A DNA stretch of 64,000 nucleotides from DAISKN01 sp963716925 (GCA_963716925.1 CAVQUX010000006.1:434001-498000); one strand, 5' to 3'; positions 45,604 to 56,267 are shown, counted from the first letter of the stretch. A program made the numbers and translations. The notes: generated by a model not told the origin, from the letters alone.

Positions 45604-48550
45604 CGTCCCTCCGAGAGCGCCTGGCCGAGGTTGAAGATCCTCCGCTTCTCCTGATCGTCCAGAGCCGAGCTCTCCTTCTCGACGAAAGCCAGGACCTCCC
45701 GTCCGAGCTCGCGGGGGCTCTCCTTCCTCTCCCCGAGCCTTTTCGCCATCGAGTCGAACGCGGCGCGCACGGCGCCCGAGAGCTCCGCCTCGGGCGAGTG
45801 ATAGTTGTCGAGGATCGAGCCGATGTCGGGTCCGAGCTTGCACGCTCGGGGGAAGGTTCAGCTTCAGATCGGCGTCGGCGCGGAACAGGAACGTCTCCTC
45901 CTGAGGGCTCCAGACGATCCAGCCGCTCGCGAACGAGAGATAGAAGTGGTCCTTGAGGCGTTCGAGCGTTTTGTTGGGAAGCGCCTCCTTCAGGTCGTAG
46001 AGCTTCGTCGGACCGAACATGTGGATCTTCTCGTGGCCGAGGAGGTGATTGCGGTAGATCCCCGCGGAGTCGCTGATGAGGTGGAGGAGGCTCGAGGCGG
46101 TGAACCCGTGGTAGAGGGACAGGAAGTGGATCTCGTGGCGCCCCGCCATGTGGCCGACGCTCGTCCCCTCCGGAAGCGACTCGAGAATGGACCGCTTCAG
46201 GCAATTATCGTATTTGTCGCACTCCGCGTCCGATCGGACCGGGCAGCGGTTCAGGATCTGCTCGCAGGGCTTTCCGGTGTAGGTATTGGGGATGGCGATG
46301 AACCGCGCGGCGTTGTGCTGCTCCGAGAAGCCGTACTTCGAGGCGTCGACGGTGTCGAGCACCACGAACGGACGGGAGAAGTTGAGCCAGGTCTTGATCT
46401 GGGTGTTCATGTCCCCGAGCGCCGTCACCCGTTCGTCGAGGGAGGACTGGTCCATCACTGCGGAGAAGCGCTCCCCCACCGCCTGGAAGAGACGCCGGAA
46501 GCTCTCGTCCAGACTCAGCGTCTCCAGGCCGTCGAGGTCCGTACCCAGAACCTCCTCGGTGTGGATCTTCTTCCGGGCTTCGTCCCGCCCTCCCCGGCTT
46601 ACCTTCACCTCCTGAATCACGGGCTCGACGTCGCGGTGGTAGTCGAACGCCACCTTGTAGAACTCGCCGTCGGCCACCGAGTGGCGGGTCTTCTCGATGT
46701 CCAGGATCCGCTCCTTCAGCTCCTTGAGGACCGCCACTTTCTTCAGATAGGACTCGCGCTCGCGAACCAGAGTCGCCTCGGCGCCGGTGCGTACGTCCGT
46801 CTCCGCGGCCGAGGGCTCGCCGCGAAGGACGAGGAGGGCGTTTCGGAGCACCACCGCCCTGCGCTTCTGGAGCCAGTAGTTCTCGAGGATCTCCCGGGTC
46901 TCGCCGATGAGCGCCGCCATGTTCTTCTTGACCGTCATGAGGCTGAAGAGGCTCTTGGAGGACGCCGTTTGCCGCAGCTTCAGGAACTGGTTCTCGAGCG
47001 AGCTCTTCAGGCCCGGAAGCTGCTTCTCCGTCTGCTGGGCGAGCGTCTCGATCGCCTGGACGTCCTCGTGGACCTGGCGGTACAGGGCCTCGACGAAGAG
47101 GTGCACCTGGCGGACGCTCCCGCTCTGCGGCGGGATCGGCGAGCTTCTGGATCTCCGCCTCGAGGTGCGTGCGGAGGTCGCGAAGGATGCTTCACCGCCT
47201 CTCGACGCGAGTCGGCTTCGAAGAGAGCCAGATCGGTGGTCGAGAAACGGGTGTCGTACTCCCGAAGGAGGGCTTCGTGGCTCTCCGGCGGCTCGCTCGC
47301 GAGGTCGATGTTGGCCACCGTCGAGCCGATGGTGTCCTGGATGTTGACCCTGCTGCCCGGTCGAGTCGGTGTAGAACGACAGGGTTTGCAGGATCTGCGG
47401 CGACTGGTTGCTGAAGTGAACCTTGTTGGCCGTGAGGAATGCATCCGAGGCCTTGTCCAGATCGCGCTCGGCGGCGGCGGTGACCAGCTCCTGCTCCACC
47501 ACGTCGAGGGCCAGGTCGGCGGCGGCGAGCTGGACCGCTACCGACTTCGGGAAAGACCACCGAGTAGTAGCCGAAGGACGAGTAGCAGGTGGGCTTGTTG
47601 AGCATCCGGTTGACCCCGCGGATCTTGGGGTTCAGGTTGTTGTCGATGCTGTTGTAGTCCTGGGTCAGCTCTCCGCAGACCATGAGGTAGATGTAGCGGG
47701 CCATCATCTCGTAGACCTGGGAGGAGGAGATGTTCACCCGGCCGTTGCTGTTGTCGAACACGAAGACCCGGTCGAAGGGAGCGAAGCCGTAGCTCTCGCT
47801 CGCCTCCACGTAAGGATAGTCGGTCTTGAACGCGAGCCCGGGATCCATGTACACGTCCTTGTTCATGAAATGATCGAGCTCTTTCATCGAAGCGTAGGCG
47901 TTCGAACGAATCCTCTCGGTGCCCTGGCTGATGTCGGAGAAGACGCTGGGAAGCGCGAGAAGGCCGCAGACCTTGGTGTTGAAGCGGTTCCACTTCCTCT
48001 TCCAGAGGTTGGTCAGGGTGTAGGCGACGTCCAGGAACATCCCCGCGCCCGTACCGCCGCAGACCGAAGTCACCACGAACACCAGAGGGTCGTCCACCTG
48101 ATGGACCTCGAGCTTCTTCAGGAGCTTGGAGTCCACCATGCCGCGGAGGGGCTCGACGAGCTTCAGGAACTTCCCGAAGTTCCAGGCGAAGAGCAGCCGG
48201 CCGAGCGACTTGTATTGCTTGCATCCCGTCGAGAGGTCGGGGATGAAGTACTCGAGCTCGCGAGGGAACCAGCTCTTCGCCCGGTCGAGGTCGTCGTAGC
48301 CGACGTTTCCGGGGATCTCGAGCTTCAGATATTCGTTCGTGGGGTCGAGCGAGATCTCGGAGACGGGTATCGACGCGTCGGGCGATGCCGTGGGGCGGAT
48401 GAGGTCGTCGGAGTCGATGCACAGAAGACGCAGTGCGGGGAGATCCCGCATTCCACCGGGCCGGTTGAGGGCGATCATCTTCTTGAGCTGGAGAAGGGTT
48501 TTCATCCCCGTTCCCCCGACTCCGAGAACGATAACGGGTGTTACTGGCAC
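45588..48550 (-). CDS. Tubulin-like (Tubulin_2/FtsZ-like) GTPase, several frameshifts
   Basis: About 985 residues. The N-terminal GTPase core is well preserved in one frame: VIVLGVGGTGMKTLLQLKKM (residues 6-25) and the tubulin signature VTSVCGGTGAGMFLDVAYTL (about 161-180), as in the Tubulin_2/FtsZ-like family. Later parts are read in other frames: switches near 47,555, 47,370, 47,165-47,150 and 45,850. The C-terminal half is long, helical and mostly soluble (residues ~600-900). Flanking conservation across each switch suggests sequence errors, but decay is not excluded. Starts 11 bp after the vWA gene stop. It should polymerise or at least bind GTP; polymerisation is inferred from family. 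Confidence 0.8.
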
Positions 48551-48561
48551 TGTGGTCGCTC

Positions 48562-50070
48562 CTAACGGAAATCCACCCCGCCCGGCGACGTCGGCCTGGG
48601 CGCCGAGGGGACGGGCCGCGGCTTCACCGGAGTCGCCTTCTTCTGGAACCGCACGAACCGGACGATCTTTCGCCCGCCCTCCGCGGTGCTCACCTCCACG
48701 GCGTCGCCGAGGCTGTACTCCGGGAGGGTCGGGACGAGGTCCGGTTTCGACGAGACGAGCGCGAACGAATCGACCGACCTCCTCTCGAGTACCGCCACCT
48801 TTTGAGGCAGTCCCACGAGGCGAAATCGATCGGAGGCGCCTCCGCCCAGGCTCGAGTGGCCATGGATGCGGAAGGGGACGGGCCGCATGGACGAAGCTTC
48901 GCCCTCGACCACCATGGTCACGGGAATGGGACGCCTGCGGTGGAAGACGAGCCCGAGGGCGCCGAAAGCGAGCGCCGCTCCCCCTCCTCCGAGCGCGAGC
49001 CCGTAGCGCTCCCAGAACGAGGGAACGTGGAACGTGAAGCTCGCCTGCGGTGGGTAGAACTTCACCGCGCTCGACTGGTCGAAGCTCACGCTCGCTTCGA
49101 AGTCTCCCGAGGGGAAATCGGGCGGGAGCGCGACCCGGATGGCGAAGCTCCCCTCCTGGCGGGGCAGGAGCGCCCAGCGAGGCTCGCCGCCGAGGCTCGC
49201 GGTCGCCGACAGGGCTTCCTCACCGGTGCGAGCGGCGAGTCGCCTCAAGCCGGCCACCGTGACCCCCGCTACATGCACCTCACGTTCCTGCTCTGATGTC
49301 GACTGCAGGCGTACGTCGAGGGCCATCTCTTCACCCGGAAGACAGGGCTCGTCCGGGCCCGAGAGCCCCGCGAGGTTGATGGTGTCGTCCCAGAATCGCG
49401 AGAGGCCTTTCGCCAGCTCCTCGGAGTTGAACTCCTTCAGGAGGGTGTACCCGGCGCCGAGTGCCTCTCCCAGCTTTCGCGCGTCGGTGACCGTCCCGAT
49501 TCCGACGACGTGAGTGCGGAATCCCTGCTCCGACAGTCTTTTCACCTGAGCGAGGAACTTCTCGCTGAAGTCGGAGGTCGGGGGAAGGCCCTTCCCCGTA
49601 TCCCGCTTCACCGGCGCGAAGTAGGGGCTCTCCCGCGGGGGATGGTTCACGCCGTCGGTCAGGATCAGGACGACCTGCTGGTGCGAAGGATCGGAGAGGC
49701 GCTCGAGCTGCTTCAACGCCTCCTCGAGCGCCCGGCCCATGTCGGTATACCCCTGCGGCACGACGTTGAGAGTGCGGACGAGCTCCCCCAGGTTCTCTTT
49801 CTCCGCCTCCGACGACAGTCTCTGGCTCACGCGGATGCGGGCCTCGCTGCTGAAACCGACGACGCAGAGGTAGTCTCCGGGCTCGAGGTAATCCCGAACC
49901 AGCGCCTCGGAAACGAAGGTCGTGACTTTCGAGAAGATGGGCTTCATGCTGCCCGATTCGTCGAGCACCAGGAACACGTCCACGTTTCCCGCGCGCTCTC
50001 GAGCGCCGATAGCGAGCTCGGGGGCGAGCGCCAGGAGCGCGATTCCGAGAAGCAGTCTTCGTCCGATCAC
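48562..50070 (-). CDS. Membrane-anchored vWA-domain protein
   Basis: 502 residues. An N-terminal signal-anchor (RRLLLGIALLALAPELAIG) is followed by a von Willebrand A domain with an intact MIDAS: VFLVLDESGSM (residues ~32-42), Thr in QGYTDMGRAL and Asp in LILTDGVN. A beta domain follows, then a membrane helix (YGLALGGGGAALAFGALGLVFH, ~355-376) and a cytoplasmic tail with an Arg-rich end (KATPVKPRPVPSAPRP). GTG 50070 is chosen: eight bases after the flotillin stop; ATG 50115 would overlap it. The vWA part lies outside the membrane and the tail could reach the tubulin-like proteins. Confidence 0.8.
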   Translation of the reverse strand: MIGRRLLLGIALLALAPELAIGARERAGNVDVFLVLDESGSMKPIFSKVTTFVSEALVRDYLEPGDYLCVVGFSSEARIRVSQRLSSEAEKENLGELVRTLNVVPQGYTDMGRALEEALKQLERLSDPSHQQVVLILTDGVNHPPRESPYFAPVKRDTGKGLPPTSDFSEKFLAQVKRLSEQGFRTHVVGIGTVTDARKLGEALGAGYTLLKEFNSEELAKGLSRFWDDTINLAGLSGPDEPCLPGEEMALDVRLQSTSEQEREVHVAGVTVAGLRRLAARTGEEALSATASLGGEPRWALLPRQEGSFAIRVALPPDFPSGDFEASVSFDQSSAVKFYPPQASFTFHVPSFWERYGLALGGGGAALAFGALGLVFHRRRPIPVTMVVEGEASSMRPVPFRIHGHSSLGGGASDRFRLVGLPQKVAVLERRSVDSFALVSSKPDLVPTLPEYSLGDAVEVSTAEGGRKIVRFVRFQKKATPVKPRPVPSAPRPTSPGGVDFR

Positions 50071-50077
50071 GAAAGTC

Positions 50078-51600
50078 CTACTTCTTCGGAGGCTCCTCCT
50101 TCGGCGGGCTCTCACGCAGATGGTCGAAGAGCTTCTCCATGTTGAGACCGGTCAAGGACTCGACCACCGGCGGCACCTGGGTGATCACTTTCGCGATCTC
50201 GTTCGTCACCCGCGAGATTCCCGAATCCCCGTTTCCGGTGTTCACCAGGGTGATGCGATCGATCTTGGAAAGGGGCTCGGCGATGGCGCGGGCGATCTCG
50301 GGGAGGATGGGCGCGAGAATCTGGAGGACGGCGGCCTCGTTGTACTTCTTCCAGGCCTCGGCCTTCTTCTCCATCGCCAGCGCCTCGGCGAGGCCCTGCG
50401 CTTTCTGCGCTTCGGCCGCCGCGAGACCCTTCGCCTGCTGAATCTGGGCCTCGGCGATACCCTTCGCCTTGTTGACCTCCGCCTCGGCGGTGCCGTAGGT
50501 CTGCTTCACTTCGGCATCGGCGAAACCCTGGCTCTTGGTGGCCGCCGCCTGGTTCTCGACCCGCTTCAATTCGGCGGCGGCCAGAGTCTCGATCTCGTAC
50601 CGCTTGGCGTCGGCCTGGCGCCTGATGGTGGCGTCGAGCTCCTTCTCCCGGCGCAGGATCTCCTGCTCCTGGACCTGGATCTCTATGGTCTTCTTCTGGA
50701 GCTCGTAGGCCATGTCGGCGTCGGCCTTCTTCAAGTTGGCCTCGCGCTGCTGCTCGGCGATGGCCTGCGCCGCCTGGGAGTTCGCGACCTCGGACGCGCG
50801 GTGCGCCGTCCGCCTGCGCCTCCGCCTGGCGCCGGTTCTTGTCGGCTTGCGCCTCCGCGACCGCGGCGTCGCGCTTGGCTTCGGCCTCCTGGGCGAGCTT
50901 CGATGCTTCGGCCTGCCGCTCTCGAGTCTCGCGCTCCGCGTCGGCCTGGGCGACCATCGACTCCTTGGTCGCGACGGCTTCGGCGATGGCGGCGGTGCGC
51001 TTCACCTCCGCGATAGCCGCCTTTCCCAGAGCCTCGAGGTAGCCGTGCTTGTCGCGGATGTCGCGGATGGTGAAAGAGTCGATGCCGAGGCCCATGTTGC
51101 GCAAGGTCGCCGGCGGAGATCTCCTGGACCTTCTGCGCGAACTGATCGCGGTTCTTGTAGATGTCCTCGACGCTGAGAGTGCCCAGGATCGCGCGCAGGT
51201 GGCCCTGCACCGTCTCGAGAGCGATCTTGGCGATCTCCTGAGGCGGCTTGCCCAGGAAGCGCTCGGCGGCGGCATGGAGTGACGCTTCGTCCTTCTTGAT
51301 CTTGATCTGGGCGACGCCGTCCACCATGATGGGAACGCCCTGCGAGGTGTAGACCTCGGGGGTGGTCACGTCGAGGGTCATCACCTCGAGCGACAGGCTG
51401 TTCCAGGTATGGAACAGCGGGATCACCATGTCGGCGCCCCCGGTGATGAACTTCACCCTTCCTCGGCCCGAGACCACGATGACCTCGTTCGGTCCCGCTT
51501 TCTTGAGAAAAGCGAGGTAGGTGAGGATGTAGCCAACCACCGCGATGGCAATCACCGCGAGAGCGGCCAGCAAGAGCACGTTTCCGAAAATGAGCTCCAT
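50078..51600 (-). CDS. SPFH/flotillin-like membrane scaffold, two probable frameshifts
   Basis: About 507 residues. A membrane segment (VLLLAALAVIAIAVVGYILTYLAF) precedes an SPFH/band 7 domain (PNEVIVVSGRGRVKFITGGADMVIPLFHTWNSLSLEVMTLDV) and a long Ala/Glu coiled coil typical of flotillins (EAEVNKAKGIAEAQIQQAKG), ending DHLRESPPKEEPPKK. Frame switches near 51,110 and 50,800. Flotillins assemble into membrane microdomain scaffolds. The NfeD gene starts 18 bp upstream, the usual SPFH-NfeD pairing. Confidence 0.85.
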
Positions 51601-51617
51601 AGCAGGCGTCCTTCTTT

Positions 51618-52238
51618 CTAAGAACCCGAGTTCGATTCCACGAGGAGCGTCGATCCCACCATCCTCAGCACCTTCACCTGGGCGCCTCTCGGAACCTCTC
51701 GTCCCTGGGCTTCCCGGGCGGGAGCGGTGTACCGCTGTCCGGACACGAGCGCCGCAACCTCACCCAGGCCCTCTTTGGGAATGGGGGTGATTACTTCGGC
51801 GTAGACCCCGACTAGGTCCTGGAGGCGAATCTGGCTCGAGCCGCGGGAGCTCCCCACGATCCGCCAGCCGGCGTAGGTGATGAGGTAGGCGGTGACGACC
51901 GCCGCCGGGATGGCGGCGAGAATGCTGGCGGTGTCTTTCGCGCGAAAGCCGTAGAGCGCGATGAGTCCGTAGCCGCCGATGCAGGCGAAGAGCGTCGCCA
52001 GCGCGAGAGGCGAGAAGAACGGAAAATGGAACTCGGCCGCGTGGGGAGCGTGGGCCGAAGCCGAGGCGTGGCCGCCGGCATCGACCCCGTAGTCCATGTG
52101 TGCGTCCCCGTCATGAGGGCCGTGGTGGCCGGCATCGCCATGACCCTCCCCCCCGAGGTCGGAGTGTCCCAGGAACACCGACAACAGGAGGTAGCCCGCC
52201 CCAAGGACGGCGAGGGCGAGATAGGTGAGGGTCAGCAA
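51618..52238 (-). CDS. NfeD-like membrane protein with His-rich loop
   Basis: 206 residues. A first membrane helix (TLTYLALAVLGAGYLLLSVFLG), a His/Gly/Asp-rich loop (GHGDAGHHGPHDGDAHMDYG), further helices (ATLFACIGGYGLIALYGF; ILAAIPAAVVTAYLITYAGW) and a C-terminal OB-like domain (QDLVGVYAEVITPIPKEGLGEVAALVSGQRYTAPAR). NfeD proteins accompany SPFH proteins; the loop could bind a transition metal. TTG 52238 follows GAGAGGAAG. First gene of the five-gene scaffold module. Confidence 0.75.
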   Translation of the reverse strand: MLTLTYLALAVLGAGYLLLSVFLGHSDLGGEGHGDAGHHGPHDGDAHMDYGVDAGGHASASAHAPHAAEFHFPFFSPLALATLFACIGGYGLIALYGFRAKDTASILAAIPAAVVTAYLITYAGWRIVGSSRGSSQIRLQDLVGVYAEVITPIPKEGLGEVAALVSGQRYTAPAREAQGREVPRGAQVKVLRMVGSTLLVESNSGS

Positions 52239-52320
52239 GGCGGCTTCCTCTCCGGTTTCGTTCCCGAAAAACGTTGTGAGTCTGGGTGAAGTAGGGACTG
52301 TTGAAATAAATGTAGCGGTT

Positions 52321-52863
52321 TTACCGGCGGCGCGTCAAACCCAGTGTCTGGAGGCTCCCGTCGGGAAGCTTCGCCAGGACTCCGTAGAGCTTGAGGGGCG
52401 GGAGCGACGCGCGGCGCGAGACGTCGATCTCGACGAGGTAGACCTCCACCTTGCGAAATTGATAGACCACGCGACCTTCGGCGTCGGTACCGGTCGCCTT
52501 CAGGTCCGCGCTCGCCGCCGCCGGCCCTTCGAGGAGGCGCCCGTCGATCGACAGGACCACGTCCTCCGTCCGGGACACGCGCACGCCCGCGGCGATGCCG
52601 CCGTTTTCCCGGGGCACGAACGTGGCGTCTTCGTTCGGAGCGAGCTCGATGCCGTCGCCGGAAAGGCGCGCCCGCGCCTCCTCCAGTACGCCTTCGGCGG
52701 CGAGCTCCTGCGCGATTCGATCCCGGAAGTCCACCGACTGCCGCTGCCACCGGAGCGCGAGGGTCGCGAGGAGAATCGTCGGGGGCAGGAGCACGATGAT
52801 GGCGACGAGCACCGTCACCAGCGCCGCGCCCTCCTCGCGGCTCAGAAGACGCTTTTCTTCCAC
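52321..52863 (-). CDS. PilX-like minor pilin / pilus assembly protein
   Basis: 180 residues, start GTG 52863. The N-terminus (REEGAALVTVLVAIIVLLPPTILLATLAL) is a Glu-containing hydrophobic helix, PilX-like but without the clear GFTLIE peptidase motif. The remainder is beta-rich (GIAAGVRVSRTEDVVLSIDG). It overlaps the end of the prepilin gene by 22 bp, so the two are coupled. Likely a minor component of a type IV pilus or pseudopilus; other pilus genes are not in the window. Confidence 0.6.
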   Translation of the reverse strand: MEEKRLLSREEGAALVTVLVAIIVLLPPTILLATLALRWQRQSVDFRDRIAQELAAEGVLEEARARLSGDGIELAPNEDATFVPRENGGIAAGVRVSRTEDVVLSIDGRLLEGPAAASADLKATGTDAEGRVVYQFRKVEVYLVEIDVSRRASLPPLKLYGVLAKLPDGSLQTLGLTRRR

Positions 52864-54773
52864 GCGTGCATCCGGATCAAGGGCGAGAGACCTTCGCCCC
52901 GCTCCACCACGCCCGCCGCGAGCCCGATGACGTAACGGCCCGACGGACGATCGAGCTCGAACTTCAGCACCAGGCTCGCCTTCCGGCATCCCATGTAGAG
53001 CGAGCCGAAGGAGTCGAATGACAGGAAATCCAGCTCCTCGATCTCGAGGCTGGGAAGGGCTTCGACCCCTTCGAGCGCGAACGGCAGGGTACGAGGATCG
53101 GACTTGACGTCCATGAGTCCGTCGCGCCACCCCCGGAGTGAAAAGAGAGGCCGCGGCTCCGCCAGTCCCTTGAGGAAGCCCCGGCCGAGCTCCAGCACGA
53201 CGAAATCCGCGGTCGGGTCCCTCACGAGCGCGAAGAGGTCGCCCGAGACCGGATCCCGTGCCAGGGAGACGGCGAGACCGGGGAGTGCCGAGACCGGCAC
53301 CGGCTCCTGCGGGGTGAGCGTCTCGTCGAACGCCATTTTCCAGAGCGAGCCGCGCTCGCCGTGGTTCATGAGGAAGTAGAGATGGCCGTCCGTGCCTTCC
53401 ACGAGCGCTCCCGGCGTGCCCGTGAGACGGAACAGCCGCTCGGGGCTTCCGGGATTTCCCGTTGGACCGAACCGGTATCGGAAGACCGCCCCTTTCTCCT
53501 GGCTCACGACGTAGAGGCCGTCGTCCGCGCCGAAAGCGATGCCTCCGGCCTGGGCGATGGCCTCGGTGCCTTCGAACGTCGTGACCGGGGAGTCCCGGGA
53601 AAGCCCGCCGCGCTCGTCGGGAGCGATGCGGGAGAGATGCCCGATCCGAAGACCCCAGGCGGCGACGAAGAGTGATCCGGCGAGACGCCCCCCCTCGGGG
53701 CCGAAGGTGAGGGAGACGGGCGCGCGGACGTCCTCGAGAAAGATCACGTCGTCCACGCTCGCGCTCATGAACCGCTTCTCCATCTCGAAGGTGTAGAGAT
53801 AGGCCGGATCCTGGCTTGGGATCTTGCCGGAAGCGAGGATGAGCGCGAAGCGGGAGCCGATACGGGAGGCGACTCCCGCGGGGTTGTCGATGGGATAGAA
53901 GACCCGCGAGAGCCGGAATCCGAGATCCGGTCGCTCGAAATCGACGTTCCCGGAGCGCGGCTCGAGGGCGACGGTCGTCGACAAACTCTTCGGGAAAAGC
54001 GCGTCGTCACCGGGAAGAAATCGCAGCGACACCCGCACGGACCGAAGCTCCGGAGTCGACTCCACCTTCGAGAGCGAGATGGGCTCGTTGTCGCCGTCGA
54101 GATACTCGAAGCCGAGGGACAGGACGTCGCGGCTCAGGACCCGCGGCCCCACACCAACGACGTCCTTTACCAGATCCCGGCGTCCGTCGGCCCGCGGCTC
54201 TCCGAGGAAATAGCGAACCTCCCGAAGGCCGAGGACCCTCGCGCCTCGGTCCGGGGAGAACGAACCGCGAAAACCACCGCCGGTCTCCTCGAGCGGGCTG
54301 AGGGCGATCGTCGTCGCGCCGGCTCGCACCACGAGCGCGCCCTCCCCCCCTCCCGCGCTGTCGGTCAGGAGGACCCGCGAGCCTTTCTCGAACCCGGCGG
54401 AAGGATCGACGATCACGTCTTCTCCCTCCTCGAGCTCGCTCCCGAGACCGCTCGCTCGCACCTCGGGGTTCGAGCGCAGAGTCAGGGCATCGCTCGCGAT
54501 CGCCGAGCCCGGGAGTCGGGGAACGACGGCGGCGGGTCCTTCACCGAGTCCCTGGCCCGCGAGCGAAAGCTCGTAGGTGACGTCGTCGAGAGCGAGCGAC
54601 GCGGCCGAAGAGCTCACGGCGAGCTCGCTTTCTCTCTCGTGGATCCGTGCCACGTGGCCCATGGTCTGCCCCACGAGCCCCATCACCACCAGGGTGATGG
54701 CGAGCGCGAGGAGGACCTCGAGGAGACTGAAGCCGCGAGCGCCGCCCGATAGGAACCGCGAACGAAACACCAC
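52842..54773 (-). CDS. Large prepilin with propeller-like C-terminal domain
   Basis: 643 residues, far longer than ordinary pilins (130-250). The type IV prepilin signature is complete: a short leader then GGARGFSLLEVLLALAITLVVMGLVG (peptidase Gly-Phe, Glu5). After ~350 residues of beta-rich sequence comes a region with blade-like repeats (GGIAFGADDGLYVVSQEKGA; GALVEGTDGHLYFLMNHGER; LAVSLARDPVSGDLFALVRD), resembling an NHL/sorbosone-dehydrogenase propeller. It could be a pilus-tip adhesin or sensor. Start GTG 54773 or 54770. Confidence 0.75.
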   Translation of the reverse strand: MVFRSRFLSGGARGFSLLEVLLALAITLVVMGLVGQTMGHVARIHERESELAVSSSAASLALDDVTYELSLAGQGLGEGPAAVVPRLPGSAIASDALTLRSNPEVRASGLGSELEEGEDVIVDPSAGFEKGSRVLLTDSAGGGEGALVVRAGATTIALSPLEETGGGFRGSFSPDRGARVLGLREVRYFLGEPRADGRRDLVKDVVGVGPRVLSRDVLSLGFEYLDGDNEPISLSKVESTPELRSVRVSLRFLPGDDALFPKSLSTTVALEPRSGNVDFERPDLGFRLSRVFYPIDNPAGVASRIGSRFALILASGKIPSQDPAYLYTFEMEKRFMSASVDDVIFLEDVRAPVSLTFGPEGGRLAGSLFVAAWGLRIGHLSRIAPDERGGLSRDSPVTTFEGTEAIAQAGGIAFGADDGLYVVSQEKGAVFRYRFGPTGNPGSPERLFRLTGTPGALVEGTDGHLYFLMNHGERGSLWKMAFDETLTPQEPVPVSALPGLAVSLARDPVSGDLFALVRDPTADFVVLELGRGFLKGLAEPRPLFSLRGWRDGLMDVKSDPRTLPFALEGVEALPSLEIEELDFLSFDSFGSLYMGCRKASLVLKFELDRPSGRYVIGLAAGVVERGEGLSPLIRMHAWKKSVF

Positions 54774-54819
54774 CGAGTGGATCGTCGCAGATCGCGGGGC
54801 CGGGGGCCAGCGCGAAAGG

Positions 54820-56085
54820 TCAGAGTGTAGCCAGCTTCCTTTTCGCCTCGGGATAGGCGAGAGCCCTCTCGATCCCGTTGGCGGTGGAGCCGACGACCTC
54901 CGCGTATGTCTTTCGCGCTGCATCCTTCTCGCCCTTGCGCTCGTAAGCGCGCGCGAGAAGGAGCCGGTGGAAAGGATCCTGCGGGTTGGCTTTCTCCAGG
55001 TGCTCGATGGCCTGGTCGAGCTCACCGCGCTCGAGCTTCAAGTAGCCCGCGAGGTAGTGATAGGCGGGGAGGTACTGCGCTCCCGCTTCTCCTCCATCCT
55101 CGATCATCTTCCTCACCTTTTCCGCTTCCGCCCAGGCCTCCTCGTGCTTTCCCATCTTGGCGAGGGTGCGGCACTTGCCGTGCAGCAGGCGACCGTACCA
55201 GACCTGCTTCTGGTCTTCGGGAAGCGTCGAGCCGGGGACGCTCTCGTAGCCCTTCTCGTAGGCCTTCATCGCCTCCGCGGTATTTCCGTTCTCGAGGTGG
55301 ATGCGAGCGATGGAGTTCCAGATGAAAACATCGGGGAAACCCTGGCTCGCGCCGCTCTCCCGGTACGCGGCGAGGTATCTCTCGAGAGCCTCGACCGCCG
55401 GCGCCGGGTGACCTTCATAGAGGTAGCTGAAGGCGACGCCATAACGAATGACGAAAGGGAGAGACTCCTTGGGAAGGTCGCGTTCTATCGCCTCGAAGGT
55501 GCTGCGCGCCTCCGTATACTTCTCCCGAAGGAGATCGTCGTTCGCGAGAAAGGAGCGCGCGCGGGCGCTCGGGGGACCGATAGCGAGCGCTTTCTCGAAC
55601 GCGGCCCTCGCCTTGGCGCTGTCGTTGGTTCCCTGGTACAGCTGGCCGAGGAGCATGTACGTCAGCCGCTCGTCCGGATAGTCGGCGGCGACCTTTTCGA
55701 GAAGAGGAATGCCATCGGCGAAGTTCGCGCCCTGGTTCGCGCGGGCCACCGCCATGCCCTCGATGAAGCGACGCTCTCCGTCGGAGGCGCTCTTCGCGAG
55801 CTCTACCGCCTTCTCGAGGTGGGTCGGACCTTCGTTCGGCGGCGCCACCGCCGAGAGGTAGTAGACCCCCATCGCGAAGTTCGGATCGGCGGCGACGATC
55901 TTGCGGGCGATCTCCGCCAGGTGCGGTCCGGCCTCGAAGTTCTCGATTCGGGCCTGGAGGTCCGAAAGGAGCTTCCGGGCTTCGTCCGATTTCGTCGTCC
56001 ACTCGAACTTCTTCCCGGCCGCGAGGCCCAGGTGTGCGCACAAAAGAAAAAAAGCGGCGGTGGCGATGCCACGACGTCGATTCAT
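54820..56085 (-). CDS. Secreted TPR protein
   Basis: 421 residues: a signal (IATAAFFLLCAHLGLAAG), then tandem TPR units (LTYMLLGQLYQGTNDSAKARAAFEKALAIG; YLAGYLKLERGELDQAIEHLEKANP). The protein is probably periplasmic and mediates protein contacts. ATG 56085 follows AGAGGAG; an upstream in-frame Met (56124) is disfavoured. A 6-bp inverted repeat ATTCAA-ATTG-TTGAAT lies at 56101-56116 just upstream and may be an operator. Confidence 0.7.
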   Translation of the reverse strand: MNRRRGIATAAFFLLCAHLGLAAGKKFEWTTKSDEARKLLSDLQARIENFEAGPHLAEIARKIVAADPNFAMGVYYLSAVAPPNEGPTHLEKAVELAKSASDGERRFIEGMAVARANQGANFADGIPLLEKVAADYPDERLTYMLLGQLYQGTNDSAKARAAFEKALAIGPPSARARSFLANDDLLREKYTEARSTFEAIERDLPKESLPFVIRYGVAFSYLYEGHPAPAVEALERYLAAYRESGASQGFPDVFIWNSIARIHLENGNTAEAMKAYEKGYESVPGSTLPEDQKQVWYGRLLHGKCRTLAKMGKHEEAWAEAEKVRKMIEDGGEAGAQYLPAYHYLAGYLKLERGELDQAIEHLEKANPQDPFHRLLLARAYERKGEKDAARKTYAEVVGSTANGIERALAYPEAKRKLATL

Positions 56086-56267
56086 GGAATTGACTCCTCT
56101 ATTCAAATTGTTGAATGGATACACTCCGAGCCCGTCAAGAACTACGTTGAGAGGACGGGCGGAGTTTCGTCAGCGCCGCAAAAACGAACCGCCACCGCCG
56201 ATCGAAGTCGAGGTCCGCGCCCTTCGAAAGTCTCCGAGGCCGACTGCTCTTGAAGCGCCGTCCGGAG

